From positions 1,839,822 through 1,903,821 of the forward strand of contig NZ_CP095096.1 of the NCBI RefSeq assembly GCF_025561445.1: a DNA stretch of 64,000 nucleotides, read 5' to 3'. The position numbers were made by a program, and so were the translations under genes. Source of the DNA: Staphylococcus sp. IVB6181 (GTDB taxonomy: Bacteria > Bacillota > Bacilli > Staphylococcales > Staphylococcaceae). The stretch's first letter is position 1. Every line of letters starts with the position of its first letter. A model generated the notes under the pieces. The model saw nothing but the letters and a program-made list of their open reading frames with translations, was not told the origin of the DNA and did no database searches. This document shows positions 50,004 to 59,325 of the stretch, in pieces.

Positions 50004-50114
50004 AAAGAAGTTTACTTCATTCTAAAAGATCATAAATAAGTTAAAACAAGCTTAAAGCGAAAATGTAGCTTAAATGCTAACGTCTTGCTGTGTCAGCAAG
50101 ACTCTTTTTTTATG
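50004..50114 (+). ncRNA. tracrRNA
   Basis: Divergent to cas9, this RNA begins with an anti-repeat (50010-50047) that copies the plus-strand CRISPR repeat (ACTTCATTCTAAAAGATCAT) with one missing base, then ATAAGTTAAAAC, giving the usual bulge and lower stem when paired to crRNA. A nexus-like hairpin follows (AAGCT...AGCTT, 50048-50072), then a perfect nine-base terminator GTCTTGCTG/CAGCAAGAC at 50082-50102 with a T-run. The exact start is inferred from the promoter at 49969-49997. Confidence 0.88.
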
Positions 50115-50167
50115 CTTTTTTATCCTTTCATTGTTATATTCTATATTGTTTTATTTCATAATACACA

Positions 50168-50206
50168 AAAGCACTAGGCAACCATTTAAAGATTGTCGAG
50201 TGCTTT
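50168..50206 (-). terminator. Terminator after rluD
   Basis: AAAGCACT and AGTGCTTT enclose an inner GACAATC/GGTTGCC stem just after the rluD stop. It separates the lspA-rluD transcript from the CRISPR locus. Confidence 0.8.
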
Positions 50207-50218
50207 AATTTTTATAAT

Positions 50219-51136
50219 TTACGCTTCTCTCTTACGAATATCTTCAAGTATTTCCTCAAAGTAATCTGGAAGAGGTGCTTTTCTTTCGATGTATTCACCA
50301 GTAACTGGGTGTATGAAGCCGATGACACCTGCATGTAAGGCTTGTCCGCCGATATCCATTGTTTTCTTTGGTCCGTATTTAGGGTCGCCGACTAATGGAT
50401 AACCGATGTATTTCATGTGTACACGAATTTGGTGGGTACGTCCTGTTTCAAGTTCGCATTCTACTAATGTGTAATTGTTAAAGTGTTCTAACACATTAAA
50501 GTGTGTAACCGCATCTTTGCCGTCATCGACGACTGCCATCGCTTGGCGGTCGATTTTGTTTCGGCCGATCGGTGCATCGATTGTACCGTAATCATGCGGG
50601 ATATTGCCGTGAACAAGTGCAGTATACTTACGTGTTACGTTTTTATCCATTAACTGTTCTACAAGGCCGCGGTGAGCCACATCATTTTTCGCAACCATCA
50701 ATAAACCAGATGTGTCTTTATCGATACGGTGTACAATACCAGGTCTGATTTCACCGTTAATACCGCTTAAATCTTTAATTTGATACATTAATCCGTTTAC
50801 TAATGTACCTGTATAATGACCAGGTGATGGATGAACCACCATACCTTTAGGTTTATACACAATCGCAACGTCTTCATCTTCATAATAGATATCAAGGTCT
50901 AAGTTTTCCGGTTTAATATCCGCTTCAACTGTTTCCTTCTCAGTCACTTCTAATGCATCATTTTTTCTTAATTTATAATTGGCTTTCACCATTTTATTAT
51001 TCACACGCACTAAATCTTCTTTAATCCAGTCTTGGATTTGGCTGCGTGACCAATCTAAGTTCTGTTCAGGCAAGAATTTATCTATACGCTGACCAACATG
51101 TTCATCTTCTGTTATTTGATAATGAAATTGAGTCAT
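50219..51136 (-). CDS. rluD: RluA-family rRNA pseudouridine synthase
   Basis: The 305-residue enzyme isomerises uridines in 23S rRNA. An N-terminal S4 domain (about residues 12-75, GQRIDKFLPEQNLDWSRSQIQDWI) precedes the catalytic domain with the HRIDKDTSGLLMVAKN motif, whose Asp is nucleophile, GRTHQIRVHMKYIGYPLVGDPKYG and a C-terminal HPVTGEYIERKAPLP. It follows lspA by 12 bases, the common Firmicute pair, and lies at the CRISPR insertion boundary. Whether it modifies 1911/1915/1917 or other sites is inferred from family only. Confidence 0.92.
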   Translation of the reverse strand: MTQFHYQITEDEHVGQRIDKFLPEQNLDWSRSQIQDWIKEDLVRVNNKMVKANYKLRKNDALEVTEKETVEADIKPENLDLDIYYEDEDVAIVYKPKGMVVHPSPGHYTGTLVNGLMYQIKDLSGINGEIRPGIVHRIDKDTSGLLMVAKNDVAHRGLVEQLMDKNVTRKYTALVHGNIPHDYGTIDAPIGRNKIDRQAMAVVDDGKDAVTHFNVLEHFNNYTLVECELETGRTHQIRVHMKYIGYPLVGDPKYGPKKTMDIGGQALHAGVIGFIHPVTGEYIERKAPLPDYFEEILEDIRKREA

Positions 51137-51148
51137 TTCAACACTCCT

Positions 51149-51631
51149 TTACTTCACTTTGCTTTTCTTCGAATCAAAGATTATCAAGATTAATATTAAA
51201 ATTACACCTACTGTCAAACTAGCATCTGCGACATTAAAGATTGGGAAATCATAACCGAATATATACGTATCAATGAAGTCCACGACTTCACCATTTCTCA
51301 TACGATCAATAAAGTTGCCTAATGCGCCCGCAAATAACAAGCTGATCGCAACTTGCATCCAGAAATTGCCTTTCGCTTCTTTAATGTAGAAAAAGATTAA
51401 CAGACCTAAGACAATAATAGTCACAATAAAAAAGAAACTCATTTTTCCGCTTAAGATTCCCCAAGCAGCACCTGTATTGCGATGTGATGTAATATTTAAA
51501 AAGCCGGGAATTACCGAATAAGAATCTCCCACTGACATAGTTTTAGAAATAAATGCTTTGGTTACTTGGTCTAAAATCAGTATCGCGAGTGTTACGAATA
51601 ATGAGATACTGATAAAATATGGTTTTCTCAT
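51149..51631 (-). CDS. lspA: Lipoprotein signal peptidase (signal peptidase II)
   Basis: LspA cleaves signal peptides of prolipoproteins in the membrane. The 160-residue protein has four membrane helices, DQVTKAFIS after the first, NTGAAWG, and catalytic aspartates in GNFIDRMRNGEVVDFID and FNVADASLT. I use the ATG at 51631 (MRKPYFISIS), five bases after AAGGAGG; an in-frame ATG 33 bases upstream has no ribosome-binding site. It is the first gene of lspA-rluD. Confidence 0.95.
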   Translation of the reverse strand: MRKPYFISISLFVTLAILILDQVTKAFISKTMSVGDSYSVIPGFLNITSHRNTGAAWGILSGKMSFFFIVTIIVLGLLIFFYIKEAKGNFWMQVAISLLFAGALGNFIDRMRNGEVVDFIDTYIFGYDFPIFNVADASLTVGVILILILIIFDSKKSKVK

Positions 51632-51748
51632 GTCTTCCTCCTTGAAGCAATCCGATAAAAACACGCGCTTATCTTTGCTTCACACTTCTTCTTAACAACA
51701 TTGTATATTATAACAAATTGCCAGTAGAACAGATACTAAAATTATCAA

Positions 51749-52234
51749 TTAAACATCTTTAGTATCTTGCACTTTCGGATTCTTTTTCGGATGAATATAA
51801 TGATAATCTTGAACGCGTTCAGGTTGAATCGTACGTGAAGTAACTTTGTGCGGTGCCTCGTAATTCATTTCAGTCACATATAATGCGCCATTGTCATGAA
51901 TCGCTTCAATGTAAGCTACATGGCCTTGTTCTCCTCTAGGCGACTGCATTAATGACTTTACTTTCGGCTGCTGGTTCACTTGATAGTCATCTTCTTTGGC
52001 TTTAGTATGCCAATACTTCGCATCGCCCCAGCTTTTGCCGATCATATTGCCGTCTTTCTTTACTTTTTCAAAGACATAATCTGTACATTGCCCTTTATCA
52101 TAAGGATTGAAGGCCATTGGGTCAGGTTTCATTTGTTTGATATAGTGTTCAATGTCGTCTTGATGGTCAACTGCCACATAAGCAGCACCTCCAAGTACAA
52201 CCAGCAGCGCACCTGCTGAGATTAGTTTCTTCAA
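51749..52234 (-). CDS. CHAP-domain (peptidase C51-like) putative wall hydrolase
   Basis: The 161-residue protein has an N-terminal hydrophobic segment (KKLISAGALLVVLGGAAYVAV) that is probably a signal anchor, and a compact CHAP domain: GQCTDYVFEKV with the nucleophile Cys near residue 50, WGDAKYW, SPRGEQGHVAYIEAI with the catalytic His, and YVTEMNYE with the third residue. It probably cleaves peptidoglycan amide bonds at the cell surface. It starts six bases before the VOC gene ends, so both may share a transcript. No cell-wall targeting repeats are attached. Confidence 0.85.
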   Translation of the reverse strand: MKKLISAGALLVVLGGAAYVAVDHQDDIEHYIKQMKPDPMAFNPYDKGQCTDYVFEKVKKDGNMIGKSWGDAKYWHTKAKEDDYQVNQQPKVKSLMQSPRGEQGHVAYIEAIHDNGALYVTEMNYEAPHKVTSRTIQPERVQDYHYIHPKKNPKVQDTKDV

Positions 52235-52240
52235 TCGCTA

Positions 52241-53035
52241 TCAAACTCCTAGATAATTAAATCGAAATTCTATGCCGTCTGGTCCTTTCAGCCATTTATG
52301 TGTGGTAGCCGGATAATGATAATCTACCAGTGCCAAACCATAAGTATCATCACTTTCCATCCGCTGCATGCTCGACATCCAATGATTGACTGCCAAGTTA
52401 TGATGATAACCGCCTGTAGACATAAACAATGAAGTCTTATTAACATAAGATGATTCTTCTAAACCAAAGTGTTTTAAATAATAGTCTTTGACTTCAGATA
52501 AACGTACCGTCTTCAAATGAACATTGCCGATTTGACTGTCTGACGGCATGCCTTGCCAACCTTGCTGGCTGCGCAGATTCATTAATTTAGATGCATATAA
52601 ATGACGTGTATCCATAATTACACGGTTTTCTTTATCAAATTCCCACGTTTCTTCTGGCGCATCCGCATAAAATTCAAAGCCGTTGCCTTCTGGATCGCTG
52701 AAGTATAGTGAAGTACTGACATCATGTTCTGCACCGTTCAGCACAATATTATTTTCTGTAAGGTGCGCCATTAAATCTGCTAATTCGGAATGCGAACCTA
52801 AACGAATACCGATATGGAATAGTCCTGCTTCAGACACCAACGGTTCTCTCCCATGATCTAATTGGCGCAATGTAATACGGTGACCAGAATCTCCTACTTC
52901 ATATTGTATAGAAGTATACGTCTCATTCATCACATTAAAACCTAAAAGGTCTTCATAGAAAGATTTTAACGCTTCTTTATCTCTGACATTCAAGGTCACA
53001 CCGTTGACGTAATTTTTCAATCGATATTGATTCAA
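52241..53035 (-). CDS. Two-domain VOC dioxygenase-like protein (CatE-type)
   Basis: The 264-residue protein has two vicinal-oxygen-chelate units. The first (YVNGVTLNVRDKEALKSFYEDLLGFNVM ... HIGIRLGS ... FSDPEGNGFEFYAD) and second (GNVHLKTVRLSEVKDYYLKHFGL ... HHNLAVNHW ... KGPDGIEFRFNYLGV) hold the metal-ligand His/Glu pattern of extradiol dioxygenase-like proteins. Substrate unknown. The start is TTG at 53033-53035, eight bases after AAAGGAG. An in-frame ATG further up lies inside a TATAAT promoter hexamer (53091-53096) and cannot be the start. Confidence 0.87.
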   Translation of the reverse strand: MNQYRLKNYVNGVTLNVRDKEALKSFYEDLLGFNVMNETYTSIQYEVGDSGHRITLRQLDHGREPLVSEAGLFHIGIRLGSHSELADLMAHLTENNIVLNGAEHDVSTSLYFSDPEGNGFEFYADAPEETWEFDKENRVIMDTRHLYASKLMNLRSQQGWQGMPSDSQIGNVHLKTVRLSEVKDYYLKHFGLEESSYVNKTSLFMSTGGYHHNLAVNHWMSSMQRMESDDTYGLALVDYHYPATTHKWLKGPDGIEFRFNYLGV

Positions 53036-53164
53036 TTTCGCCGCTCCTTTCTGTCTATTTTCAAATTGACGTTCAATAAGGGTAATCTCCATTATAACGA
53101 GTTTTAATCTGAATTACTTATGATTGGCTCAAAAAATCGCTTATAAAAAAAGTTGTACGCACCA

Positions 53165-53195
53165 AAAAAGCACTCTGAATTAACAGAGCGCTTTT
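53165..53195 (-). terminator. Terminator after ileS
   Basis: AGCGCTCTG and CAGAGTGCT flank a six-base loop and are followed by six T on the minus strand. Confidence 0.88.
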
Positions 53196-53237
53196 AGAGT
53201 GTGTACTGTAAGTACTATTTAATTAATGCCTGCACTA

Positions 53238-55985
53238 TTAAAGTGAAGCTACAACGCCTTGGCAGCGTGGGCAAAGATGATCTAAACCATTTGCTGAACC
53301 AAGTTCAGTGCTGTAGTTCCAGCATCTTTCACATTTTTCACCATCGGCGTGTACGACTTTGATGTCGCCGTGATAGTATTCAGTACCATCTTCAACTTTG
53401 TCCTCAACTTCAACTTGAGACACGATGAATAATTGATGCAAGTTTTCGAAGTCTTTTAAGAAAGCTTTCGCATCAAAGTGTTCATTGTTTCCGATGATCA
53501 CTTTAGCTTCTAATGATTTACCGATAACTTTGTCGTTACGCGCACTTTCTAAAGCACGGTTGACATCGTCGCGTAATTTCATAAATGCATTCCATTTTTC
53601 TAGTAATTCTGCATCTGGTTCAACAACTTTCGGCATGTTAGCTAAGTGTACACTTTCTTCTTCAACATGAGGGATATAAGACCAAACTTCTTCAGCAGTA
53701 TGTGCTAAGATTGGTGCTAATAATTTTGTCATGTCGACTAAGATTTGGTATAACACTGTCTGCATGCTGCGGCGTTTAGGTGAATCTTGTTTTTCGATGT
53801 ACAAGATATCTTTACCATAATCTAAGTAGAAGTTACTTAACTCAACGTTGATGAAGTTTTGAACTTCTTGATAGATGTTTAAATAGTCGAAGTTATCATA
53901 ATGTTTAATGATGTTTGCTGTGAATTCGCGTAAACGATTCAATAAATAACGGTCGACTTCTAATAATTCGGATTCAGGCAATGCATCTGTATTCGGTTTG
54001 AAGTCATTGACGTTACCTAACATGAAACGTAATGTGTTACGGATTTTACGATAAACATCTGCTGTTTGTTTTAAGATTTCATCAGAAATACGAACGTCAG
54101 CTAAGTAGTCCACACTGCTTACCCATAGACGTGCGATATCTGCACCTTTTTGTTTAACGATTTGATCAGGAACGATAACGTTGCCTAATGATTTACTCAT
54201 TTTCTTACCTTCTCCGTCCATTACGAAACCGTGAGATAATAAGAATTTATAAGGTGATTGGCCGCGTGTCGCAACTGCAGTTGTGATAGAAGAGTTGAAC
54301 CAGCCGCGATATTGGTCACTGCCTTCTAAGTAAAGGTCAGCTGGGAATGATAATTCCGGACGTGTTTCTAATACACCGCGGTGTGATGAACCTGAGTCGA
54401 ACCATACGTCCATGATATCTTCTTCTTTTGTGAATTCGCCGTTCGGGCTGCTTGGATGTGTGTAACCTTCAGGCAATAAGTCTTTTGCATCACGGTCGAA
54501 CCATACATTTGAACCATATTTTTCAAATAAGTCTGCGATATGGTAGATGATTTCTTTGTCCATGATGATGTCGCCGTTTTCTGCATAGAATACTGGTAAT
54601 GGCACACCCCATACACGTTGACGTGAAATTACCCATTCACCGCGGTCGCGGATCATGTTATAGATACGTGTTTTACCCCAATCTACTTTGAAGTGTGTAT
54701 CTTCGATAGCATCTAAGATATCTTGACGTACTTTACTGATAGATGCGAACCATTGCGGAGTCGCACGGAAGATAACAGGTTTTTTCGTACGCCAGTCATG
54801 AGGGTAACTATGTGTGATGAATTGTAATTTCAATAATGAACCATTTTCTTTAAGCAAGTCAGTAACTGCTTTGTTGGCTTTGTCATAGAACATACCTTCG
54901 AATTGTCCGCCTTCTTCAGTGAAGACCCCTTTATCATCTAAAGGACTGATTACAGGCAAGCCGTATTTTTGACCTACGATATAGTCATCTTCCCCGTGTC
55001 CAGGAGCAGTATGAACACAACCTGTACCAGCGTCAGTTGTTACGTGCAAGCCGTTGATAACTAAAGAAACACGATCGATAAACGGATGTTGTGTTTCCAC
55101 ATATTCTAATTCTTTACCAGTGAATGTTTTTTGTAACTCAATGGCATCTTTGTCCCAGCCTAGTTCTTTTGCAACTTCTTCAACTAAGTCTGCACCGACA
55201 ACGTATTTTTCACCGTTCACATTATATTGACCGTATTTCAAGTCAGGGTGTACAGTAATCGCAACGTTTGAAGGTAATGTCCAAGGAGTAGTAGTCCAGA
55301 TGATGAATTTCGCATCTTCATCTACAACGCCTTTGCCATCTTTTACATCAAAAGCAACGTAGATAGATGGTGAACGTTTATCATGATATTCGATTTCTGC
55401 TTCAGCTAATGAAGATTCACTTGAAGGTGACCAGTAAACTGGTTTTTTACCTTTGTAAATTAAACCTTTATCTGCCATTTCACCGAATAAACGGATTTGT
55501 GCAGCTTCATATTCAGGTTTTAAAGTGATGTATGGATCGTTAAAGTCGCCATTCACACCTAAACGTTTGAAGTCTTTCTTTTGAAGTTCGATTTGTTCTA
55601 AAGCGAATTCCTTACATAATTCACGGAATTCAGAAACAGGCATTTCTTTACGTTTAATACCTTTTTTTGTTAATGCTTGTTCAATCGGCAAACCATGAGT
55701 ATCCCAACCAGGAACATATGGTGAATAATAACCTTGCATTGATTTATAACGTACAATGAAGTCTTTTAAAATTTTATTTAAGGCATGACCCATGTGCAAG
55801 TTACCATTCGCATATGGCGGTCCGTCATGTAAAATATAAGTTTCATTTCCCTTGTTTTTCTCTAAGATTTTGTGATATAAATCTTGTTCGTCCCATTGTT
55901 TTTGGATTTCTGGTTCTTTCTTAGGTAATCCCCCTCGCATTGGGAAGTCTGTTTTCGGCATTAGTAGCGTGTCTTTGTAGTTCAT
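53238..55985 (-). CDS. ileS: Isoleucyl-tRNA synthetase
   Basis: IleRS charges tRNA-Ile and edits valine. The 915-residue class I enzyme has the HIGH motif as [15 protein letters not shown], the KMSKS loop as [11 protein letters not shown], an editing domain in between ([23 protein letters not shown]), and a C-terminal zinc finger ([12 protein letters not shown] ... CPRCQGVV). Length and order match the ordinary bacterial type (chromosomal, mupirocin-sensitive lineage by similarity). Expression is set by the T-box upstream. Confidence 0.97.
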   Translation of the reverse strand: MNYKDTLLMPKTDFPMRGGLPKKEPEIQKQWDEQDLYHKILEKNKGNETYILHDGPPYANGNLHMGHALNKILKDFIVRYKSMQGYYSPYVPGWDTHGLPIEQALTKKGIKRKEMPVSEFRELCKEFALEQIELQKKDFKRLGVNGDFNDPYITLKPEYEAAQIRLFGEMADKGLIYKGKKPVYWSPSSESSLAEAEIEYHDKRSPSIYVAFDVKDGKGVVDEDAKFIIWTTTPWTLPSNVAITVHPDLKYGQYNVNGEKYVVGADLVEEVAKELGWDKDAIELQKTFTGKELEYVETQHPFIDRVSLVINGLHVTTDAGTGCVHTAPGHGEDDYIVGQKYGLPVISPLDDKGVFTEEGGQFEGMFYDKANKAVTDLLKENGSLLKLQFITHSYPHDWRTKKPVIFRATPQWFASISKVRQDILDAIEDTHFKVDWGKTRIYNMIRDRGEWVISRQRVWGVPLPVFYAENGDIIMDKEIIYHIADLFEKYGSNVWFDRDAKDLLPEGYTHPSSPNGEFTKEEDIMDVWFDSGSSHRGVLETRPELSFPADLYLEGSDQYRGWFNSSITTAVATRGQSPYKFLLSHGFVMDGEGKKMSKSLGNVIVPDQIVKQKGADIARLWVSSVDYLADVRISDEILKQTADVYRKIRNTLRFMLGNVNDFKPNTDALPESELLEVDRYLLNRLREFTANIIKHYDNFDYLNIYQEVQNFINVELSNFYLDYGKDILYIEKQDSPKRRSMQTVLYQILVDMTKLLAPILAHTAEEVWSYIPHVEEESVHLANMPKVVEPDAELLEKWNAFMKLRDDVNRALESARNDKVIGKSLEAKVIIGNNEHFDAKAFLKDFENLHQLFIVSQVEVEDKVEDGTEYYHGDIKVVHADGEKCERCWNYSTELGSANGLDHLCPRCQGVVASL

Positions 55986-56007
55986 TAATTTTCACTCCTT
56001 AAAATAT

Positions 56008-56207
56008 AAAAAAGAACTCTAAGTTCAATTAACAGGGACGAACAACCGCGGTACCACCCTGCTTAACTCAATTTAGAGTTCTCTTAATTCTTACTAATAT
56101 AATGTTGAATAAGACAGTGATATAAGAATTAAACATATATTAGGCTCACACCATCCCTAACTCGCTGTTATGTTAATATGCGACTTAATTCTTACGCGTC
56201 TGTCTCA
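56008..56207 (-). promoter_or_regulatory. T-box riboswitch (isoleucine) of ileS
   Basis: On the minus strand the conserved T-box AGGGTGGTACCGCGG is at 56046-56060 and the terminator (GAACTCTAA...TTAGAGTTC then TTTTTT) at 56008-56100. Stem I pairs GACAG with CTGTC and TAAGAATTAA with TTAATTCTTA. Its internal loop shows ATC at 56119-56121, an isoleucine specifier codon. Uncharged tRNA-Ile would stabilise the antiterminator and turn on ileS. It begins about 12 bases after the divIVA stop, so the promoter is inside or upstream of divIVA. Confidence 0.93.
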
Positions 56208-56219
56208 TGACTTTGCTTG

Positions 56220-56837
56220 TTATTTATTTTCTTTATCTTTCGCTTCTTGTGCAGGTTCGCTGCCTTCTTGCGCTTCAGCTTTTTGTGCTTGCGCTTGCTG
56301 CTTTTCTTGTTCAGTTACATCATTTTGATGCAGATGCTGGAAGTTTTCTTCTGTCACTTGTTGTGCATCCAAGTCATAGTTTAATAAATAATCCCAATCA
56401 TCATTCTTCAATAAATCCAACTGCGCTTCAACCAGCATACGGAAACGAGAACGGAAAATTTTAGATTGACGTTTCATATCTTCTGTTTGGAATGAAAGTC
56501 TTCTTGCTTTTTCCACACCATCGTTTACAATACGATCTGCTTCAGCTTTTGCTTTTGATACAATCGCTTCAGCTTCTTTCGTTGCTGCTGCTTTTGTTTC
56601 TTGGCTTGCAGTTTGTGCTTGCACTAAAGCATCGCTTACAGATTGTTGTACTTCTTTGTATGCTTTTAAGTTGTTTTCTTTTTCTTCAACAACTGTTTCC
56701 AATTGTTTCTTTTGTTCTTTTAAATGTTCAATTTCTTGGCTAAGCTGGCTTAAATAATCAGCGACTTCTGTTGGTTCCAGGCCATTCTTAGTTTTTGAAA
56801 ATTCTTTGTTTTTAATTTCGTTCGGTGTAAAAGACAT
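56220..56837 (-). CDS. divIVA: Division site/pole protein DivIVA
   Basis: The 205-residue coiled-coil protein recognises curved membrane and organises division. The N-terminal domain (SFTPNEIKNKEFSKTKNGLEPTEVADYLSQ) is typical. From about residue 30 to 165 it is a long coiled coil rich in Glu, Lys, Gln and Ala, followed by a Gln/Glu/Ala-rich tail. It lies 26 bases after ylmH as the last gene of the division cluster, before the T-box. Confidence 0.95.
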   Translation of the reverse strand: MSFTPNEIKNKEFSKTKNGLEPTEVADYLSQLSQEIEHLKEQKKQLETVVEEKENNLKAYKEVQQSVSDALVQAQTASQETKAAATKEAEAIVSKAKAEADRIVNDGVEKARRLSFQTEDMKRQSKIFRSRFRMLVEAQLDLLKNDDWDYLLNYDLDAQQVTEENFQHLHQNDVTEQEKQQAQAQKAEAQEGSEPAQEAKDKENK

Positions 56838-56863
56838 CTTATATTGTCCTCCTTAATCATACA

Positions 56864-57637
56864 CTATTTGAATAAAGTTTCATATACTATGCGCAGTTTG
56901 TCTTTCTTTGTTTTATGACCGATTTCAGTCACTCTCGCACGGCCATGTCCTTGTATCGACAGCAAATCTCCAGGTTCAAGTTGGAAATCTGGACGTTCAA
57001 TAATTGTATGATTCACTTTGATACGTTTCTTTTCAATATATTGTTTCGCAATTGAACGTGATTTACGAATCATTTCCTTCAGTACAACATCTAAACGCAT
57101 TGCACTGACAGTAGCTTGATGTAAAGTCCAATTCTCTTTTGATTGTATCATATCTTCTAGTGGAACTTCATGCAGTTTGACCGGAACACCCTTGATTCGC
57201 TTTAATTCCAACATTATATACGATTTAATATTCTTTGTCAAAATAAACTGAATTTTATCGCCTACAATAATATCGCCCAACTGATCTCTTTCAATACTTA
57301 AAGACATCAACGTACCTAACACATTGCGGTGGTCGATTGTCGCGAACTTTTCAGGATATTCTAAATCAAGCAGTACCAGCTCAAAATCTTCCTCTGCCGG
57401 TGTGAAATAATCCGGCGCAATCACAGCACGTTTGCGTTCGCTTGAAGGCTGCCCGCCATTAAAGGTGACATGCAGGTCATCATAACTGCCTACAATAACC
57501 TCTAAAATATATTTTGCGCGCGGATCTAGGAAATGTGTCAGTACCGGCGCATAGTTGCGCTCGGCTTGTTGTACTTTATCGATTAACATGGTAATTATCG
57601 GTTGTTCTTCTCTTCTGAAATGCTGATAGATATCTAT
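56864..57637 (-). CDS. ylmH: S4-domain RNA-binding protein YlmH, apparent ATA start
   Basis: YlmH is an S4-like RNA-binding protein linked to ribosome rescue and division. The C-terminal S4 domain is visible (MRLDVVLKEMIRKSRSIAKQYIEKKRIKVN, then LEPGDLLSIQGHGRARV). The first ATG is at 57589, but the family N-terminus IYQHFRREEQ lies upstream in the same frame. GAGGTG is followed seven bases later by ATA at 57635-57637, giving DIYQHFRREEQPI after the initiator and 257 residues. No ATG, GTG or TTG fits there. I take ATA as the probable start; the fallback ATG would remove 16 residues and has no ribosome-binding site. Confidence 0.88.
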   Translation of the reverse strand: MDIYQHFRREEQPIITMLIDKVQQAERNYAPVLTHFLDPRAKYILEVIVGSYDDLHVTFNGGQPSSERKRAVIAPDYFTPAEEDFELVLLDLEYPEKFATIDHRNVLGTLMSLSIERDQLGDIIVGDKIQFILTKNIKSYIMLELKRIKGVPVKLHEVPLEDMIQSKENWTLHQATVSAMRLDVVLKEMIRKSRSIAKQYIEKKRIKVNHTIIERPDFQLEPGDLLSIQGHGRARVTEIGHKTKKDKLRIVYETLFK

Positions 57638-57660
57638 GTCTATTCACCTCTTTACAAAAT

Positions 57661-57705
57661 AAAAAAGGTAAGCCTAGTCGTTTGAAGCTTGGCGTACCTT
57701 TTTAG
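57661..57705 (-). terminator. Hairpin between ylmG and ylmH
   Basis: AAAAAGGTA-CGCC and GGCT-TACCTTTTTT form a stem on the minus strand ahead of ylmH. It probably reduces or ends ylmG transcription before ylmH-divIVA. Confidence 0.7.
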
Positions 57706-57713
57706 AAATGATA

Positions 57714-58007
57714 TTAAGCTAATTGTTGTAAAATCAACACGAATATAGCATGAAGTCCTTTTTGGAAGAAAATAAGGACAAAAATTGCTGCGATACTTGA
57801 AATATCAATCATACCGATCGGCGGTATGATTTTACGAAACGGTGCTAAAAACGGTTCGTAGATTTTATGCAGGAATCTGCCGAAGGCTGAACCTTGTGCA
57901 TTTGGAATCCATGACATAAAGAAGTAGATAATCATACCCCAATAATATACCGTAAGCAATATCTCTATCACACTAAATACAAGACTTAAAAATCCAACTA
58001 AACTCAT
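57714..58007 (-). CDS. ylmG: YggT-family membrane protein YlmG
   Basis: The 97-residue protein has two hydrophobic helices (about residues 4-30 and 65-95) with the conserved SWIPNAQGSAFGRFLHKIYEPFLAPFRKIIPPIGMIDIS block between them. YlmG/YggT proteins affect nucleoid placement and division, mechanism unclear. It lies 11 bases after sepF, normal order in the ftsZ-downstream cluster. Confidence 0.93.
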   Translation of the reverse strand: MSLVGFLSLVFSVIEILLTVYYWGMIIYFFMSWIPNAQGSAFGRFLHKIYEPFLAPFRKIIPPIGMIDISSIAAIFVLIFFQKGLHAIFVLILQQLA

Positions 58008-58018
58008 AGACGTTTACC

Positions 58019-58636
58019 TCATTCATAATCAAATTCTGACGTGTCTAAGTCTTCTGTAATACTGCCGGCAACTTCTACATTATCCGGTGTACATAAGAAG
58101 ATATCATTACCTACACGTTGAATATCCCCGCCGATTGCATAAACTGTACCGCTTAAGAAATCGATAATTCTTTTTGCGGATACGTTATCAATACGCTGCA
58201 AGTTCACAAGTGTGGCACGTCTGTTTTTCAACTCATCCGCAATATCTTGCGTATCTGAGAACACGCGCGGCTCGAATAAACACATTTTTGAACTTTCGTG
58301 CAAGTTCGCTGCGTTCATATTCACGACATTTCTAGCAGAATCATTGGATGTTTGATTAGCCATATGATACTTCCTTTCGTTGGAAGACGACTGCAATCTT
58401 TTACCTTGCGTTTGACGTTTCGGGACAGTCTTAATTGCACGCTGTCTTTCATTATAGTAATTATTGTTTTGTTGCGGTGATGTTTGCTGACTTTGAGAAG
58501 GTTGTTCTGGTTGCGGCTCAGGCTCTGGTTCAGCTTGTACTCTGTTTCTGTTTTGCTGCTGGTGATCAGCAACTTCTTCTTCCTCTTCTATCACAAAAAA
58601 ATTGCTAAATAGGTCTTTTAAAGCCAAGTGGCTCAC
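58019..58636 (-). CDS. sepF: Cell division protein SepF
   Basis: SepF anchors FtsZ rings to the membrane and forms arcs with FtsZ. The 205-residue protein has an N-terminal membrane-targeting amphipathic segment ([14 protein letters not shown]), a long Gln/Asn/Glu/Pro-rich linker (about residues 20-115) and the conserved C-terminal domain ([56 protein letters not shown]). The start overlaps yggS by four bases. Confidence 0.95.
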   Translation of the reverse strand: MSHLALKDLFSNFFVIEEEEEVADHQQQNRNRVQAEPEPEPQPEQPSQSQQTSPQQNNNYYNERQRAIKTVPKRQTQGKRLQSSSNERKYHMANQTSNDSARNVVNMNAANLHESSKMCLFEPRVFSDTQDIADELKNRRATLVNLQRIDNVSAKRIIDFLSGTVYAIGGDIQRVGNDIFLCTPDNVEVAGSITEDLDTSEFDYE

Positions 58637-59307
58637 TCCTCTTTTCCTACTAATTTAGTACCGATTCGTACAAAAGTTGCGCCCTCTTCTGCAGCAATTT
58701 CATAATCATTGCTCATGCCCATAGATAATTCAGTGCACGGCGCATAGTCTAAGTTTTTCGCTTTGATTTCATCGCGTTTATTTCTAAGTTTTTCAAAAAT
58801 GTCTCTGATTTCTGATTCGTCATCAGTATAAGGCGCCATTGTCATCAGACCTACGACTTTAATGTTTTCATATTGTTCAAGTAATTCGATGAAAGCATCC
58901 ACTTCTTCTAAAGCAAGACCATGTTTGCTTTCTTCTTCTGAAACATTCACTTGAACAAAACATTTCACAACATGTGATGCACGTTTATTGATCTCTTTTG
59001 CTAAGCTTTTGCGATCTAATGCGTGCAGATAGTCGATGTCATCGATAACTTCTTTCACTTTACGTGATTGCAAAGTGCCGATAAAGTGCATAACAGCGTC
59101 ATCCGGCAAAGCTTCATGCTTCTCTTGGAAACCTTCTAAACGGTTCTCGCCGAAGTGTCTGATACCGGCATCATATGCTTCTTTAGCTCGCTCTATTGTA
59201 ACATATTTTGTTACAGCAATCACGTTAGGTCTGGCAGTGCGGTTTGCTTTTTCCAAACTTTTTGTAATATGGTCGTTGATTTGTTCTAGATTTTGTTTCA
59301 CATTCAT
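58633..59307 (-). CDS. yggS: PLP homeostasis protein YggS
   Basis: The 224-residue PLP-binding protein, homologous to the racemase barrel but without racemase activity, buffers pyridoxal phosphate. Motifs are [17 protein letters not shown] with the PLP lysine, [48 protein letters not shown] and the C-terminal [24 protein letters not shown]. It lies 19 bases after pgeF in the division cluster. Confidence 0.95.
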   Translation of the reverse strand: MNVKQNLEQINDHITKSLEKANRTARPNVIAVTKYVTIERAKEAYDAGIRHFGENRLEGFQEKHEALPDDAVMHFIGTLQSRKVKEVIDDIDYLHALDRKSLAKEINKRASHVVKCFVQVNVSEEESKHGLALEEVDAFIELLEQYENIKVVGLMTMAPYTDDESEIRDIFEKLRNKRDEIKAKNLDYAPCTELSMGMSNDYEIAAEEGATFVRIGTKLVGKEE

Positions 59308-59325
59308 TTCAATTACTCCTTACTT

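Noticed and set aside
53036..53092. ATG upstream of the VOC dioxygenase-like gene as its start
   Set aside because: That ATG overlaps a TATAAT promoter hexamer and has no ribosome-binding site, while TTG at 53033-53035 follows AAAGGAG at the right distance.
53238..55985. High-level mupirocin-resistance type isoleucyl-tRNA synthetase
   Set aside because: Position in the division cluster, T-box control and the C-terminal zinc finger fit the ordinary chromosomal enzyme.
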